Positions 36,563 to 45,790 of a stretch of 64,000 nucleotides of DNA are shown piece after piece. The notes under the pieces were generated by a model. That model was given only the letters and a program-made list of their open reading frames with translations, ran no database searches and was not told the DNA's origin. Made by a program: the position numbers and the translations under genes. The DNA lies in contig NZ_JACBNX010000006.1 of the NCBI RefSeq assembly GCF_013403875.1, forward strand, positions 124,001 to 188,000, read 5' to 3'. Numbering within the stretch: position 1 is the stretch's first letter; each line of letters starts with the position of its first letter. The stretch is from Burkholderia guangdongensis (GTDB lineage Bacteria; Pseudomonadota; Gammaproteobacteria; Burkholderiales; Burkholderiaceae).

Positions 36563-36592
36563 GGGCGAAAGCGATCGCGATCGCTTTCGCCC
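36563..36592. terminator. 30-bp perfect palindrome between convergent genes
   Basis: gggcgaaagcgatc-gc-gatcgctttcgccc is a perfect palindrome of 30 bp. It is preceded by another hairpin, ggatcgagg/cctcgatcc (36526-36534 and 36553-36561). Both lie between the DUF4142 gene and the leftward lysR. They are probably transcription barriers, although no T-run follows. Confidence 0.55.
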
Positions 36593-36627
36593 GACCTTAG
36601 CAGAGCCGCGCGCCGCGCCCGACGACG

Positions 36628-37548
36628 TCAGCCGAGATACGCGGCGAGCCGTTGCCGGATCGCGTCCGCCTCGTCGTGCAGCGCGGCCGTGAACGCATCG
36701 ACGAGCAGATTCTTCGGTCGATGCTCGGGCACGATCACGCTGACACGGAACGGAAACGAGCGCGTCAGCGGCCGGATATGCAGATCGCGCCCCGCGAAAT
36801 CGAGCGCGGTCAGCGGATTCACGATCGCGAGCCCGAGCCCCTGTCGCACGAACGCGCACACCGACACCGCCGACGGCGTCTCGATCACCGAGCGCGGCGC
36901 CGCGCCGAGTTGCGCGAACGCGTCGTCGATCAGGATCCGGTACGGATCGTTCAGCGACAGGCTCACGAACGGATGCGCGACGAGATCGTCGAGATCGAGC
37001 GCGGCCTTCGCGAGCAGCGGATGTCCGTCCGGCAGCACGCACACCTCGTCCACTTCGAGCAGCGGCGCGAGCACGGTGCCGGCCGGCGCGACATCGTGCT
37101 CGGTCAGCCCGACGTCGTAGCGCTGCGCGGTCAGCCATTCCTCGAGCACCGGCGATTCCTGCGCGGCCACCGACACGCTGACGCCTGCGTGCGCCGCATG
37201 AAACCGCCGGCACGCGCCGGGCAGGATCGCGTGCGTAAACGCGGGCAGCGCGATCACCGACAACTGGCCGTCGCGGAATTCGCGCAATCGCGCGGCCGTC
37301 GCCGCGACGCGCTCGAGCCCCACATACGCGAGCCGCACGTCGTCATACAGCGTCAGCGCGGCCATCGTCGGCCGCAGCCGCCCGTGCACGCGCTCGAACA
37401 GCGCGAAACCGACCGTCTGCTCGAGCCGCGCGAGCTCGCGGCTCACGGTCGGCTGCGACGTATACAGCAGCTCGGCCGCGCGCGTCGCGCTGCCCGCGAG
37501 CATCAGCGCACGGAATACCTCGATCTGGCGATGCGTGAGCGCGGCCAT
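36628..37548 (-). CDS. lysR: LysR-family activator of lysA
   Basis: A 306-residue LysR-type regulator. The N-terminal winged HTH (about 5-65, RQIEVFRALMLAGSATRAAELLYTSQPTVSRELARLE) is followed by a periplasmic-binding-protein-like effector domain. It is divergent from lysA with a 110-bp gap, the classical lysR-lysA arrangement in which LysR activates lysA and senses diaminopimelate or lysine. The intergenic sequence has T-n-A half-sites (for example atatccaatatgaat), as expected for LysR-type binding. Confidence 0.92.
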   Translation of the reverse strand: MAALTHRQIEVFRALMLAGSATRAAELLYTSQPTVSRELARLEQTVGFALFERVHGRLRPTMAALTLYDDVRLAYVGLERVAATAARLREFRDGQLSVIALPAFTHAILPGACRRFHAAHAGVSVSVAAQESPVLEEWLTAQRYDVGLTEHDVAPAGTVLAPLLEVDEVCVLPDGHPLLAKAALDLDDLVAHPFVSLSLNDPYRILIDDAFAQLGAAPRSVIETPSAVSVCAFVRQGLGLAIVNPLTALDFAGRDLHIRPLTRSFPFRVSVIVPEHRPKNLLVDAFTAALHDEADAIRQRLAAYLG

Positions 37549-37658
37549 TCATCTATATCCAATATGAATTGATTGTCGACAAATCCGCATTTTACGGCAT
37601 GACCGTTTCGGCGCATCATCACGAGCATCGTTCATTCCGTTCCAGCCAGGATCTCGCC

Positions 37659-38921
37659 ATGTCCATCGACTCCCGCCAGTTCGCGTCGCTCGCGCAGCAA
37701 TACGGCACCCCGCTCTGGGTGTACGACGCCGACGTGATCCGCGACCGCATCGCGCAACTGCGCCGCTTCGACGCGATCCGATACGCACAGAAGGCATGCT
37801 CGAACGTCCATATCCTGAAGCTGATGCGCGAAGAAGGCGTGCTCGTCGACGCGGTGTCGGGCGGCGAGATCGAGCGCAGCTTCGCGGCCGGCTTCTCGCC
37901 GGACGGCGAGCCGGAGGGCGTCGTGTTCACCGCCGACCTGATCGACCTGCCGACGCTCGCGACCGTGCTGAAGCACCGCGTGACCGTGAACGCGGGTTCG
38001 CTCGACATGCTCGAGCGTATTGGCAAACATGCGGGTCAACATGCGGGCGAGCAGTCGCCCGGCCATCGCGTGTGGCTGCGGATCAACCCGGGCTTCGGCC
38101 ACGGCCACAGCAACAAGACCAACACCGGCGGCCCGCAGAGCAAGCACGGGATCTGGATCGGCGACGTGCCGCGTGCCATCGAGATCGTGCGCCAGTACGG
38201 GCTGAAGCTCGTCGGCATCCACATGCACATCGGCTCGGGCGTCGACTACGGGCATCTGTCGCAGGTTTGCGACGCGATGGTCGACCTCGTCACGTCGCTC
38301 GACCACGACATCGACGCAATCTCGGCGGGCGGCGGGCTGTCGGTGCCTTACCGCGACGGCGAATCGCGCATCGACGTCGAGCATTACTTCAGCCTGTGGG
38401 ACGCCGCGCGCAAGCGGATCGAACAGCATCTCGGCCACGCGGTGCGGATCGAGATCGAGCCGGGCCGCTTCCTCGTCGCGGAAGCCGGCACGCTCGTCGC
38501 GCAGGTGCAGTCGATCAACCGCCGGCCGAAACACGATTTCGCGCTGATCGACGCCGGCTTCAACGACCTGATGCGCCCGGCGATGTACGGCAGCTATCAC
38601 GGCGTGACGGTCCACACGCCGGACGGCGCGGCACCCGTTGGCCGGCCGCTCGCGGACGTTGCGATCGCGGGCCCGCTGTGCGAATCCGGCGACGTGTTCA
38701 CGCAGGATGCCGGCGGCGTGGTCACGCACCGCCAGTTGCCGCAGCCGCAAATCGGCGATCTGCTTTATTTCCAGAACGCGGGCGCGTACGGGTCGTCGAT
38801 GTCGTCGAACTACAATAGCCGGCCGCTCGCGGCCGAAGTGCTCGTCGATCGCGGCGCACCGCGGCTGATCCGCCGCCGGCAGACGATCGCGGAGCTGCTC
38901 GCGCTCGAGCTCGACGTGTAA
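37659..38921 (+). CDS. lysA: Diaminopimelate decarboxylase
   Basis: A 420-residue PLP enzyme that makes lysine from meso-diaminopimelate. The PLP lysine is Lys45 in YAQKACSN. The phosphate-binding GGGLSVPY and the C-terminal GPLCESGDVF (the substrate-binding Cys at the dimer interface) are present. The length equals that of the E. coli enzyme. A short in-frame duplication, seen as KHAGQHAGEQ, is a local oddity. The ORF is open 30 codons upstream, but MSIDSRQF is the family start. Confidence 0.95.
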   Translation: MSIDSRQFASLAQQYGTPLWVYDADVIRDRIAQLRRFDAIRYAQKACSNVHILKLMREEGVLVDAVSGGEIERSFAAGFSPDGEPEGVVFTADLIDLPTLATVLKHRVTVNAGSLDMLERIGKHAGQHAGEQSPGHRVWLRINPGFGHGHSNKTNTGGPQSKHGIWIGDVPRAIEIVRQYGLKLVGIHMHIGSGVDYGHLSQVCDAMVDLVTSLDHDIDAISAGGGLSVPYRDGESRIDVEHYFSLWDAARKRIEQHLGHAVRIEIEPGRFLVAEAGTLVAQVQSINRRPKHDFALIDAGFNDLMRPAMYGSYHGVTVHTPDGAAPVGRPLADVAIAGPLCESGDVFTQDAGGVVTHRQLPQPQIGDLLYFQNAGAYGSSMSSNYNSRPLAAEVLVDRGAPRLIRRRQTIAELLALELDV

Positions 38922-38963
38922 CGCGGCAGCGGTCAACCCGGCGCCGGCGCCCCCCCGCGCCGC

Positions 38964-39851
38964 CTACCCCGGCCGGCGCACCGGCATCGCGCGCGAGAAA
39001 TACTTCGCACCGGCCACGCAGCCGACGACGACCGCCGTCGCCGCGACCATCGACGCCGGCACCCGCTCGTGCAGCAGCACGGCGGCCAGCACGAGGCCGA
39101 AGAACGGCTGCAGCAGCTGCAGCTGACCGACGCCCGCGATCCCGCCGAGCGCGAGCCCGCGATACCAGAACACGAAGCCGATCAGCATGCTGAACAGCGA
39201 CACGTACGCGAGCCCCCACAGCGCGGCCGGATCGACACCGGCGAGCGACGCGGGCCGCGCGATCCACGCGAGCGGCAGCATCACCGGCAGCGACAGCACG
39301 AGCGCCCACGAGATCACCTGCCAGCCGCCGAGCGCCCTCGACAACCGCGCGCCTTCCGCATAGCCGAGCCCGCAGACGACGATCGCCGCGAGCATCAGCG
39401 CGTCGCCGGACGACGATGCGCCGGCGCCGGCGCGCAGCGCGAACGCGCCGACCGCGACGCTGCCCGCGACCGAAAAGATCCAGAACGGCAGCCGCGGCCG
39501 CTCGCCGCCGCGCCACACGCCGAACAGCGCGGTCGCGAGCGGCAGCAGCCCGACGAACACGATCGCGTGCGCGGACGTCACGTGCCGCAGCGCAAGCGCG
39601 GTCAGCAACGGAAAGCCGATCACGACGCCGAGCGCGACGAGCACCAGCGGCATCAGCGCGTCGCGGGTCGGCCGCGCCTGGCGCAGCGCAACCAGCAGGA
39701 TCAGGCCGAGCGCGCCGGCAATGGTCGCCCGCGCGCACGTCGCGAAGATCGGGTCGAGGCTCTGCACCACGACGCGCGTGGCCGGCAGCGAGCCGCTGAA
39801 GATCAGAACGCCCAGCATCCCGCTGAGCCATCCGTCGGTCGTCTTTTGCAT
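38964..39851 (-). CDS. EamA/DMT-family transporter
   Basis: A 295-residue inner membrane protein with ten TM helices in two EamA halves. The second half has GLGYAEGARLSRALGG and SLFSMLIGFVFWYRGLALGGIAGVGQLQLLQPFFGLVLAAVLLHE, typical of drug/metabolite exporters. It is divergent from a MocR regulator with a shared 122-bp control region, a frequent pairing. The start at 39851 (MQKTTDGW) is preferred over 39893. Confidence 0.87.
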   Translation of the reverse strand: MQKTTDGWLSGMLGVLIFSGSLPATRVVVQSLDPIFATCARATIAGALGLILLVALRQARPTRDALMPLVLVALGVVIGFPLLTALALRHVTSAHAIVFVGLLPLATALFGVWRGGERPRLPFWIFSVAGSVAVGAFALRAGAGASSSGDALMLAAIVVCGLGYAEGARLSRALGGWQVISWALVLSLPVMLPLAWIARPASLAGVDPAALWGLAYVSLFSMLIGFVFWYRGLALGGIAGVGQLQLLQPFFGLVLAAVLLHERVPASMVAATAVVVGCVAGAKYFSRAMPVRRPG

Positions 39852-39936
39852 CGGAAGTCCATCCGTGGGAGGGAAAATCCAATGATCCGGCACGGCCGGA
39901 AAAAGCGTAAGCTACGGAGCAATACAATTTTGCAAA

Positions 39937-39963
39937 ACTGTACTGATCATCTTTCCGTACAGT
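39937..39963. promoter_or_regulatory. Inverted repeat actgtac-N13-gtacagt between EamA and MocR genes
   Basis: Perfect 7-bp arms lie in the short divergent gap, 11 bp before the mocR start. An adjacent tacaattttgcaaaactgta segment is also partly symmetrical. It is a likely operator for the MocR protein and would control both genes. Confidence 0.6.
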
Positions 39964-39973
39964 TCACGGACAC

Positions 39974-41488
39974 ATGATGGACGCTTCACTGCCTGATTCA
40001 CTGCCTGATTCACTGCCCTATTCGCCACCTTCGCCGTCCGCACCGGCACGCACCCGCGTCGATGCGGTGATGCACGCGCTGCGCGAGCGGATCGCGAGCC
40101 GCGCGCTGATGCCCGGCGCGCGCGTGCCGTCAATCCGCGCGATGGCCGATCTGCTGCGGGTGTCGAAGTCGACGGTCGTCGACGCGTACGAGCGGCTCGC
40201 CGGCGAAGGCGTGCTCGTCGCGCGACGCGGATCGGGCTTCTACGTGTCCGGGCACGCGCCGCCGCTCGCGCTCGCCGATCTCGGCCCGCGCCTCGACCGC
40301 GAGCTCGATCCACTGTGGCTCACGCGCCAGTCGCTCGAAACCGGCGCGACCGACGCGAAGCCCGGCTGCGGCTGGCTGCCTGCGTCGTGGCTGCCCGACG
40401 AGAGTCTGCGGCGCGCGTTGCGGGCCGCGTCGCGCGACGCGCCCGATCCGCTCGTCGAATACGCGACGCCGCTCGGCCTGCCCGCGCTGCGCCAACAACT
40501 CGCGTGGCGGCTCGCGCAGCACGGGATCGACGCCGATCCCGCGCAGATCGTGCTGACCGACGGCGGCACGCACGCGCTCGACCTCGTGTGTCGGATGCTG
40601 CTCGAGCCGGGCGACACCGTGCTGCTCGACGATCCGTGCTACTTCAACTTCCAGGCGCTGCTGCGCGCGCACCGCGCGCGGATCGTCAGCGTGCCCTACA
40701 CGCCGAACGGGCCCGATCTCGCACGCTTCGAACAGGCGCTGATCGCGCACCGGCCGCGGCTGTACATCACGAACGCCGCGCTCCACAATCCGACCGGCGC
40801 GACGCTCGCGCCGACCGTCGCGCACCGGCTGCTGACGCTCGCGAACGAGCACGACCTGCTGATCGTCGAGGACGACATCTTCGCGGATTTCGAGACCGAG
40901 CCCGCGCCGCGCCTCGCCGCGTTCGACGGGCTCGCGCGCGTCGTGTCGATCGGCAGCTTCTCGAAGACGCTGTCGGCCGCGCTGCGCTGCGGCTACATCG
41001 CTGCGCGACCCGCGTGGATCGAGCCGCTCGTCGACCTGAAGCTCGCGACGTCGTTCGGCAACGCGCAGCTCGCCGCGAACGTCGTGCACCGGATGCTCGT
41101 CGAGGGCACGTACCGGCGCCACCTGGACGGCCTGCGCGCGCGGCTCGCCGACGCGATGGGCGACACGCTGCGGCGGCTCGCGCGCGCGGGGCTCGAGGTC
41201 TGGACGCGTCCGCGCGCCGGAATGTTCGTGTGGGCCAGGCTGCCGGACGGGCTCGATGCGGCGCGCGTGGCACGCCATGCGCTCGATGCGCGCGTCGTGC
41301 TCGCGCCGGGCGACGTGTTCAGCGCGTCGCGCAGCGCGACGTCATTCATGCGCTTCAACGTGTCGCGCTGCAACGGGCCCGCCACGTTCGACGCGCTCGC
41401 GCGCGCGATGGACAGCACGCGCGCGTCGTGTCACGATCGCGTCCCGGGGCCGAACGAGGCCGAAGCATGTCCCAGTCCACGACGATGA
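39974..41488 (+). CDS. MocR-type PLP-dependent transcriptional regulator (GntR/aminotransferase fusion)
   Basis: A 504-residue protein with an N-terminal GntR wHTH (about 28-95, RIASRALMPGARVPSIRAMADLLRVSKSTVVDAYERLAGEGVLVARRGSGFYV) joined to a class I aminotransferase domain with the PLP lysine in SFSKTLSAALRCGYI. MocR proteins sense PLP or amino-acid adducts. The extreme N terminus carries a tandem SLPD repeat, encoded by a 12-bp direct repeat ctgcctgattca. Its last 22 bp overlap the start of the amidase gene in another frame. Confidence 0.9.
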   Translation: MMDASLPDSLPDSLPYSPPSPSAPARTRVDAVMHALRERIASRALMPGARVPSIRAMADLLRVSKSTVVDAYERLAGEGVLVARRGSGFYVSGHAPPLALADLGPRLDRELDPLWLTRQSLETGATDAKPGCGWLPASWLPDESLRRALRAASRDAPDPLVEYATPLGLPALRQQLAWRLAQHGIDADPAQIVLTDGGTHALDLVCRMLLEPGDTVLLDDPCYFNFQALLRAHRARIVSVPYTPNGPDLARFEQALIAHRPRLYITNAALHNPTGATLAPTVAHRLLTLANEHDLLIVEDDIFADFETEPAPRLAAFDGLARVVSIGSFSKTLSAALRCGYIAARPAWIEPLVDLKLATSFGNAQLAANVVHRMLVEGTYRRHLDGLRARLADAMGDTLRRLARAGLEVWTRPRAGMFVWARLPDGLDAARVARHALDARVVLAPGDVFSASRSATSFMRFNVSRCNGPATFDALARAMDSTRASCHDRVPGPNEAEACPSPRR

Positions 41489-42297
41489 CGAAAACGACAG
41501 GAATGACGATCGCACCGCCTCTTTCGCCGAGACAAAAGGCCGCCCGCTCGCTCGTCTGGGCGGCGCTGCTGCTCGCGGCGCCGGCGCTGCGCGCGCAGTC
41601 CGCGCCGGACGCCGCCCACGCGGACGCCGCCGACGCACGTACCACCGACACACGTCCCGCCGGCGCGCGGCATGCGCCGTACGTCGTCGTCGATACCGGC
41701 CACACGCCCGCGCACCCGGGCGCGACCGGTGCGAGCGGCCGCGTCGAATATCTGTACAACCTCGATCTGTCGGCCGCGGTCGCACAACGGCTGCGCGCGC
41801 ACGGCGACCGCGTGCTGCGCACGTCGGCCGACGGCCGCGAGATCGCGCTGACCGAGCGCTCGACGCAGGCGCCCGACGCGGACCTGTTCGTGTCGATCCA
41901 TCACGATTCGGTCCAGCAGCCGTTCATCGACGCGGGCCGGCAACGCGAATTCCACGGTTTCGCGGTGTTCGTGTCGGAACGCAATCCGCACTACACGCAG
42001 AGCCTGCGCTGCGCGAAAGCGATCGCCGAGCGGCTCGTCGCGTCCGGCGAGACGCCGTCGCTCTATCACGCGCAGCCGATCCGCGGCGAGAACCGCCCGC
42101 TGCTCGACGCGCATCTCGGCATCCATCGCTTCGACGACCTCGTCGTGCTGCGCACCGCGCCGATTCCCGCGGTGCTCGTCGAGGCCGGCGTGATCGTCAA
42201 TCCGGACGAGGAACAGCGGCTCGCGCGGCCCGACACGATCGCGAAGCTATCCGAAGCAATCGCGGGCGGCATCGAAACGTGCACCGCGCCGCAATGA
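41467..42297 (+). CDS. Exported N-acetylmuramoyl-L-alanine amidase (Amidase_3)
   Basis: A 276-residue periplasmic enzyme with a signal segment (about 27-44, ARSLVWAALLLAAPALRAQ). The zinc ligands are in VVVDTGHTPAHPGATG, GRVEYLYN (Glu) and SIHHDS, and the catalytic Glu is in AVLVEAGVIVN. It cleaves the amide between MurNAc and the stem peptide. It is shorter than AmiC (no AMIN domain). The ATG lies 22 bp inside the end of mocR, so translation may be coupled. An alternative ATG 18 codons downstream is possible. Confidence 0.9.
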   Translation: MSQSTTMTKTTGMTIAPPLSPRQKAARSLVWAALLLAAPALRAQSAPDAAHADAADARTTDTRPAGARHAPYVVVDTGHTPAHPGATGASGRVEYLYNLDLSAAVAQRLRAHGDRVLRTSADGREIALTERSTQAPDADLFVSIHHDSVQQPFIDAGRQREFHGFAVFVSERNPHYTQSLRCAKAIAERLVASGETPSLYHAQPIRGENRPLLDAHLGIHRFDDLVVLRTAPIPAVLVEAGVIVNPDEEQRLARPDTIAKLSEAIAGGIETCTAPQ

Positions 42298-42322
42298 CGC
42301 GCGGCGGACGTCACGCCGCGCG
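42298..42322. terminator. Hairpin between the amidase and puuA genes
   Basis: Perfect 9-bp arms cgcgcggcg/cgccgcgcg around a 7-nt loop lie in the 33-bp gap between convergent stop codons. There is no T-run. Confidence 0.55.
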
Positions 42323-42330
42323 GCGCCGCA

Positions 42331-43677
42331 TCACAGAAACCATCGATACTCGCGCGCGCTGATCTCGTTCCTGAAATCGAGCTCTTCCTGCCGCTTGTTC
42401 TCGCAGTAGACCATCACGAACTCGCTGCCCATCCCTTCGCACACGGCCGGATGCCCCTGCATCGCCGCGACCGCCGACAGCATCTCCTTCGGGAAATCGA
42501 TCCCGCTGCCGCGATCCTCGTTCAGCGGCGCGATCGGCTCGAGGCCCGCGTCGAGGCCGTGCTCCATCCCGGTCAGGATCGCCGCGAGCACCAGATACGG
42601 GTTCGCGTCCGCGCTCGCGAGCCGATGCTCGATCCGCAGGTTTTTCGCATCGGACTCCGGAATGCGGATGCACGCGTCGCGATCCTCGAAGCCCCAGCTC
42701 GCGCGGCTCGCCGCGTTCACCATCGAGCCGTAGCGCCGGTACGCGTTGTGGTTCGGCGCGAACACCGGCATGCAGTGCGGCAGCAGCGCGAGACAGCCGG
42801 CCACCGCGTGACGCAGCGGACGCTGGTTGTCGAGCGCGAGCAGATTGCGGCCGCTCTCGTCGTAGAGGCTCACGTGCACGTGCATCCCGCTGCCCGGCGC
42901 GTGCAGGTACGGCTTGCCGATGAAGCTCGCGCGATAGCCGTGCTTCAGCGCGACGCCGCGCGTGCTGCGGCAGAACATCGCCGACCAGTCCCCCGCGCGC
43001 AGCCCGTCGTCGCAATGGCCGAAGTTGATCTCGAACTGGCCCGGCCCGAGCTCGGCGGTGATCACCGTCGCGTCGACACCCTGCTCGCACGCGACGTCGA
43101 CCATCTCGTGCAGCACGTCGGAGAAGCGCGACAGCCGCTCGATGTGCATGTTCGGCTGATCGTCGCGATCGTCCGACAGGCGATCGCGCGGATACTTCGG
43201 CATCCCGTCCTCGAGCTGCGCGTCGAACAGATAGAACTCGAGCTCGAACGCGACGACCGGCCGGATGCCACGCCGCGCGAGCCGCTTCAGCACGCGCGCG
43301 AGCACCTCGCGCGGCTCGAACTCGACCGGCGCGTCGGTCCCGTCGGTCGTGATCAGCATCTGGCCGAGCGGCTGCTTCTCCCAGGTCACCGGCTTCAGCG
43401 TGCCCGGGATCAACCGGCGCACCGCGTCAGGATCGCCGTCGTTGAAGCAGTAGTCGCCGATCTTGTAGAGCCCGCCCTGCGTGCCGAGCAGGATGCAGTT
43501 CTGCGGCAGCTTCAGCAGCGAGCCGGCCGCGACCTTCTCGAGCGCGTCGATCGGATAGCGCTTGCCATAGAAGTGCCCGGGCAGATCGAGGCAGATCAGG
43601 TCGACGTAGCGGATCTCCGGATGCGCGGCGCGAAACGCGCGGACCTCGGCGACCAGATCGGTAACGGCAGCATTCAT
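42331..43677 (-). CDS. puuA: Gamma-glutamylputrescine synthetase (glutamine synthetase family)
   Basis: A 448-residue GS-fold enzyme. It has ELEFYLFD, the ATP/metal-binding ELGPGQFEINFGHCDDG, HAPGSGMHVHVSLYD, and the C-terminal EHRLASADANPYLVLAAILTGMEHGL. This subgroup ligates glutamate to putrescine in the first step of the Puu pathway rather than assimilating ammonia. It is the last gene of the leftward puuB-regulator-puuA unit. The ATG at 43677 opens MNAAVTDL. Confidence 0.9.
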   Translation of the reverse strand: MNAAVTDLVAEVRAFRAAHPEIRYVDLICLDLPGHFYGKRYPIDALEKVAAGSLLKLPQNCILLGTQGGLYKIGDYCFNDGDPDAVRRLIPGTLKPVTWEKQPLGQMLITTDGTDAPVEFEPREVLARVLKRLARRGIRPVVAFELEFYLFDAQLEDGMPKYPRDRLSDDRDDQPNMHIERLSRFSDVLHEMVDVACEQGVDATVITAELGPGQFEINFGHCDDGLRAGDWSAMFCRSTRGVALKHGYRASFIGKPYLHAPGSGMHVHVSLYDESGRNLLALDNQRPLRHAVAGCLALLPHCMPVFAPNHNAYRRYGSMVNAASRASWGFEDRDACIRIPESDAKNLRIEHRLASADANPYLVLAAILTGMEHGLDAGLEPIAPLNEDRGSGIDFPKEMLSAVAAMQGHPAVCEGMGSEFVMVYCENKRQEELDFRNEISAREYRWFL

Positions 43678-43844
43678 GATTCTTGTCCTTCTGATGCGAT
43701 GGCGATGCCAATGGCGACGGCGCGCGGCGGCGCCGGAACGTCCGGACGAACTCCGTCGACGGCCGTCCGCGTCGCGGGCGCCCGTCCATCCGGACTGCAA
43801 ACGATTCGATTCGCGCGGGACGGCGACGTGCCGCCCGCGCTCAC

Positions 43845-44399
43845 TCAGGTGAAGACCCAGATGACCCGTGTCGGCCGATCGGTGAGGTTCGCGTAGCGGA
43901 ACCGCGCATGCGCGGGCACCTGGAACGCGTCGTTCAGCCCGAGCGTGACCGGCTCGCTGTCGTCGAGCCAGACCGTCAGCTCGCCTTCGAGCACGAAGCC
44001 GCCCTGCTCGTCGCGGTCGTCGACCGGACGCTCGCCGCTGCTCGCGCCGGGCGCGAGATGGCTTTCGAGCATCGAGAAGCGCGCGCGCATGTTCGGCGAC
44101 ACGAGCACGTCGGTGATGCCCTCCGCGAAATACAGCGTGCGGCGCTCGCCGGGGCGCGTGACCCACGGCACCGAGCGCGGCTTGCTGAGGCTGTAGAAGT
44201 ACGTGTGCGGCGCGTCGAGCGCTTCGCAGATCGCGGTCAGATCGGCAACGGTCGGACGCGACAGCCCGCGCTCGACCTGCGACAGAAAGCCGACCGAGCG
44301 GCCGATCCGGTCGGCCAGGTCGTTCAGCGTCACTTTGCGATGCTTGCGCAGATCGCGGATCAGGATCGCGAGGCTTTCTATCTCTTCCTGCTCGTTCAT
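43845..44399 (-). CDS. puuR: PuuR-type XRE/cupin regulator of the putrescine operon
   Basis: A 184-residue protein with an N-terminal XRE HTH (about 12-66, LAILIRDLRKHRKVTLNDLADRIGRSVGFLSQVERGLSRPT) and a C-terminal cupin (about 110-180, HLAPGASSGERPVDDRDEQGGFVLEGELTVWLDD). This architecture is that of PuuR, the repressor of puu genes. It lies 41 nt downstream of puuB. The repeated gtgaaattt motifs upstream of puuB are its likely targets. Confidence 0.88.
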   Translation of the reverse strand: MNEQEEIESLAILIRDLRKHRKVTLNDLADRIGRSVGFLSQVERGLSRPTVADLTAICEALDAPHTYFYSLSKPRSVPWVTRPGERRTLYFAEGITDVLVSPNMRARFSMLESHLAPGASSGERPVDDRDEQGGFVLEGELTVWLDDSEPVTLGLNDAFQVPAHARFRYANLTDRPTRVIWVFT

Positions 44400-44440
44400 C
44401 GTGTTCCTCACTCGGGCCGGGGCGCGCTGGACGGGTCGCG

Positions 44441-45730
44441 TCAGACGGTATCGCGCAAACGGTACCAGGCCTTGCCGACCGCTTCCAGCGGCGCGGCGAA
44501 GCGCTCGCCGCCCGGGAAGCGCGGATTGCGGATACCGCGATACAGCGCGAGCAGCCGGTCGTCGCCGAGAATCGCGTCGGCGACCGCGCGCGCACCCGCG
44601 AGCGTCGGCAGCACGCCGTGCCCTGAAAAGCCCTGTAGCCAGTAGCGTTGCCCGTGTCGGCCGATGTCGGGCGTGCGGCGCATGCTGATGTCGATGTGCC
44701 CGCCCCACGCGAACTCGAGCTTCACGCCGCGCAACTGCGGGAACGCGCGCTCGAGCGGCGGGCGCGTCGCCTCCGCGATGTCGGCCGGAATGCCGCCGAG
44801 ATACGTGCAGCCGCCGCCGAACAGCAGCCGGTTGTCGGGGCTCAGGCGGAAATAGTCGGGCACGAACTGGTTGTCGATCACGCAGCTGTTCTTCGGCAGC
44901 AGCGCGCGCGCGAGCGCGGGATCGAGCGGCTCGGTCGCGACCTGATAGGTGCCGACCGGCAGCATGCGCCGCGCGAGCGCGGGGTCGAGACGATCGATGT
45001 ACGAGTTGCACGCGAGCACGAGCACGTCCGCGCGCACTTCGCCCGCCGCGGTGCGCGCGATATAGCCGGACGACGTTTCCTGATAGCCGAGCACGCGGCT
45101 CTGCTCGAAGATGCGGCCGCCGGCGCGCTCGATCGCCTGTGCGATGCCGAGCGCGAGCTTCAGCGGATTCAGGTGGCCGGCCTCGGGATCGTAAAGCGCG
45201 GCCAGATAGCGCGGGCTGCCGATCCATTCGGGCATCTCGTCGCGCGGGATCACGCGCAGGCGGTCGTAGCCCCAGCGCTCGGCCGCCTCGTCGCGCGCCT
45301 GTTCGAGCAGCGCGACACGCCGCGGCCGCACCGCGGCCCACAGGCTGCCCGGCCGGTAGTCGATGTCGAAGCCGTGCCGCACCGGCAGCTCGCGGACTTC
45401 GGCGGCGGCCCAGCGCATGCTGTCCCACAGCTCGCGCGCGCGGGCACGACCGAGCGAATTCTCCAGCGGCGGCATGTCGCACGACCAGCCGAGCAGCGCC
45501 TGCCCGCCATTGCGGCCCGACGCGGCCCACGCGACGCGGCTCGCCTCGAGCACGACGACGCGCTTGCCCACCGACGCGAGCCGCAGCGCGGTGTGCAGCC
45601 CGCTGAAGCCCGCGCCGACGACGAGCACGTCGGCGTCGACCCGCCCGTCCAGCGAGGGATGAAGCGGGATCGGCGCCGGGTGGGTGCCGGCGTAGTAGCT
45701 CGCGACGTGGTGGGCCGACTGCACGAACAT
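44441..45730 (-). CDS. puuB: Gamma-glutamylputrescine oxidoreductase (DAO family)
   Basis: A 429-residue FAD enzyme with the dinucleotide-binding motif VVGAGFSGLHTALRLA (about 37-52), GRNGGQALLGWSCDMPPLE, and the C-terminal GFSGHGVLPTLAGARAVADAILG. It oxidises gamma-glutamylputrescine to the aldehyde with H2O2 release. It is the first gene of the operon. The downstream PuuC/PuuD steps are not encoded in this window. The start at 45730 opens MFVQSAHHVASYYAGTH. Confidence 0.9.
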   Translation of the reverse strand: MFVQSAHHVASYYAGTHPAPIPLHPSLDGRVDADVLVVGAGFSGLHTALRLASVGKRVVVLEASRVAWAASGRNGGQALLGWSCDMPPLENSLGRARARELWDSMRWAAAEVRELPVRHGFDIDYRPGSLWAAVRPRRVALLEQARDEAAERWGYDRLRVIPRDEMPEWIGSPRYLAALYDPEAGHLNPLKLALGIAQAIERAGGRIFEQSRVLGYQETSSGYIARTAAGEVRADVLVLACNSYIDRLDPALARRMLPVGTYQVATEPLDPALARALLPKNSCVIDNQFVPDYFRLSPDNRLLFGGGCTYLGGIPADIAEATRPPLERAFPQLRGVKLEFAWGGHIDISMRRTPDIGRHGQRYWLQGFSGHGVLPTLAGARAVADAILGDDRLLALYRGIRNPRFPGGERFAAPLEAVGKAWYRLRDTV

Positions 45731-45740
45731 GAATGCTCCG

Positions 45741-45790
45741 GTGAAATTTATGGCGTGAAATTTCATGAAAAAATATCACGTAAATTTCAT
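45741..45790. promoter_or_regulatory. Triple gtgaaattt-type operator repeats upstream of puuB
   Basis: gtgaaattt occurs at 45741-45749 and 45755-45763 (14-bp spacing), the second within a perfect palindrome tgaaatttca (45756-45765). An inverted copy aaatttcat lies at 45782-45790. The repeats lie 10-60 bp before the puuB start in an AT-rich patch and are candidate PuuR sites. Confidence 0.6.
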
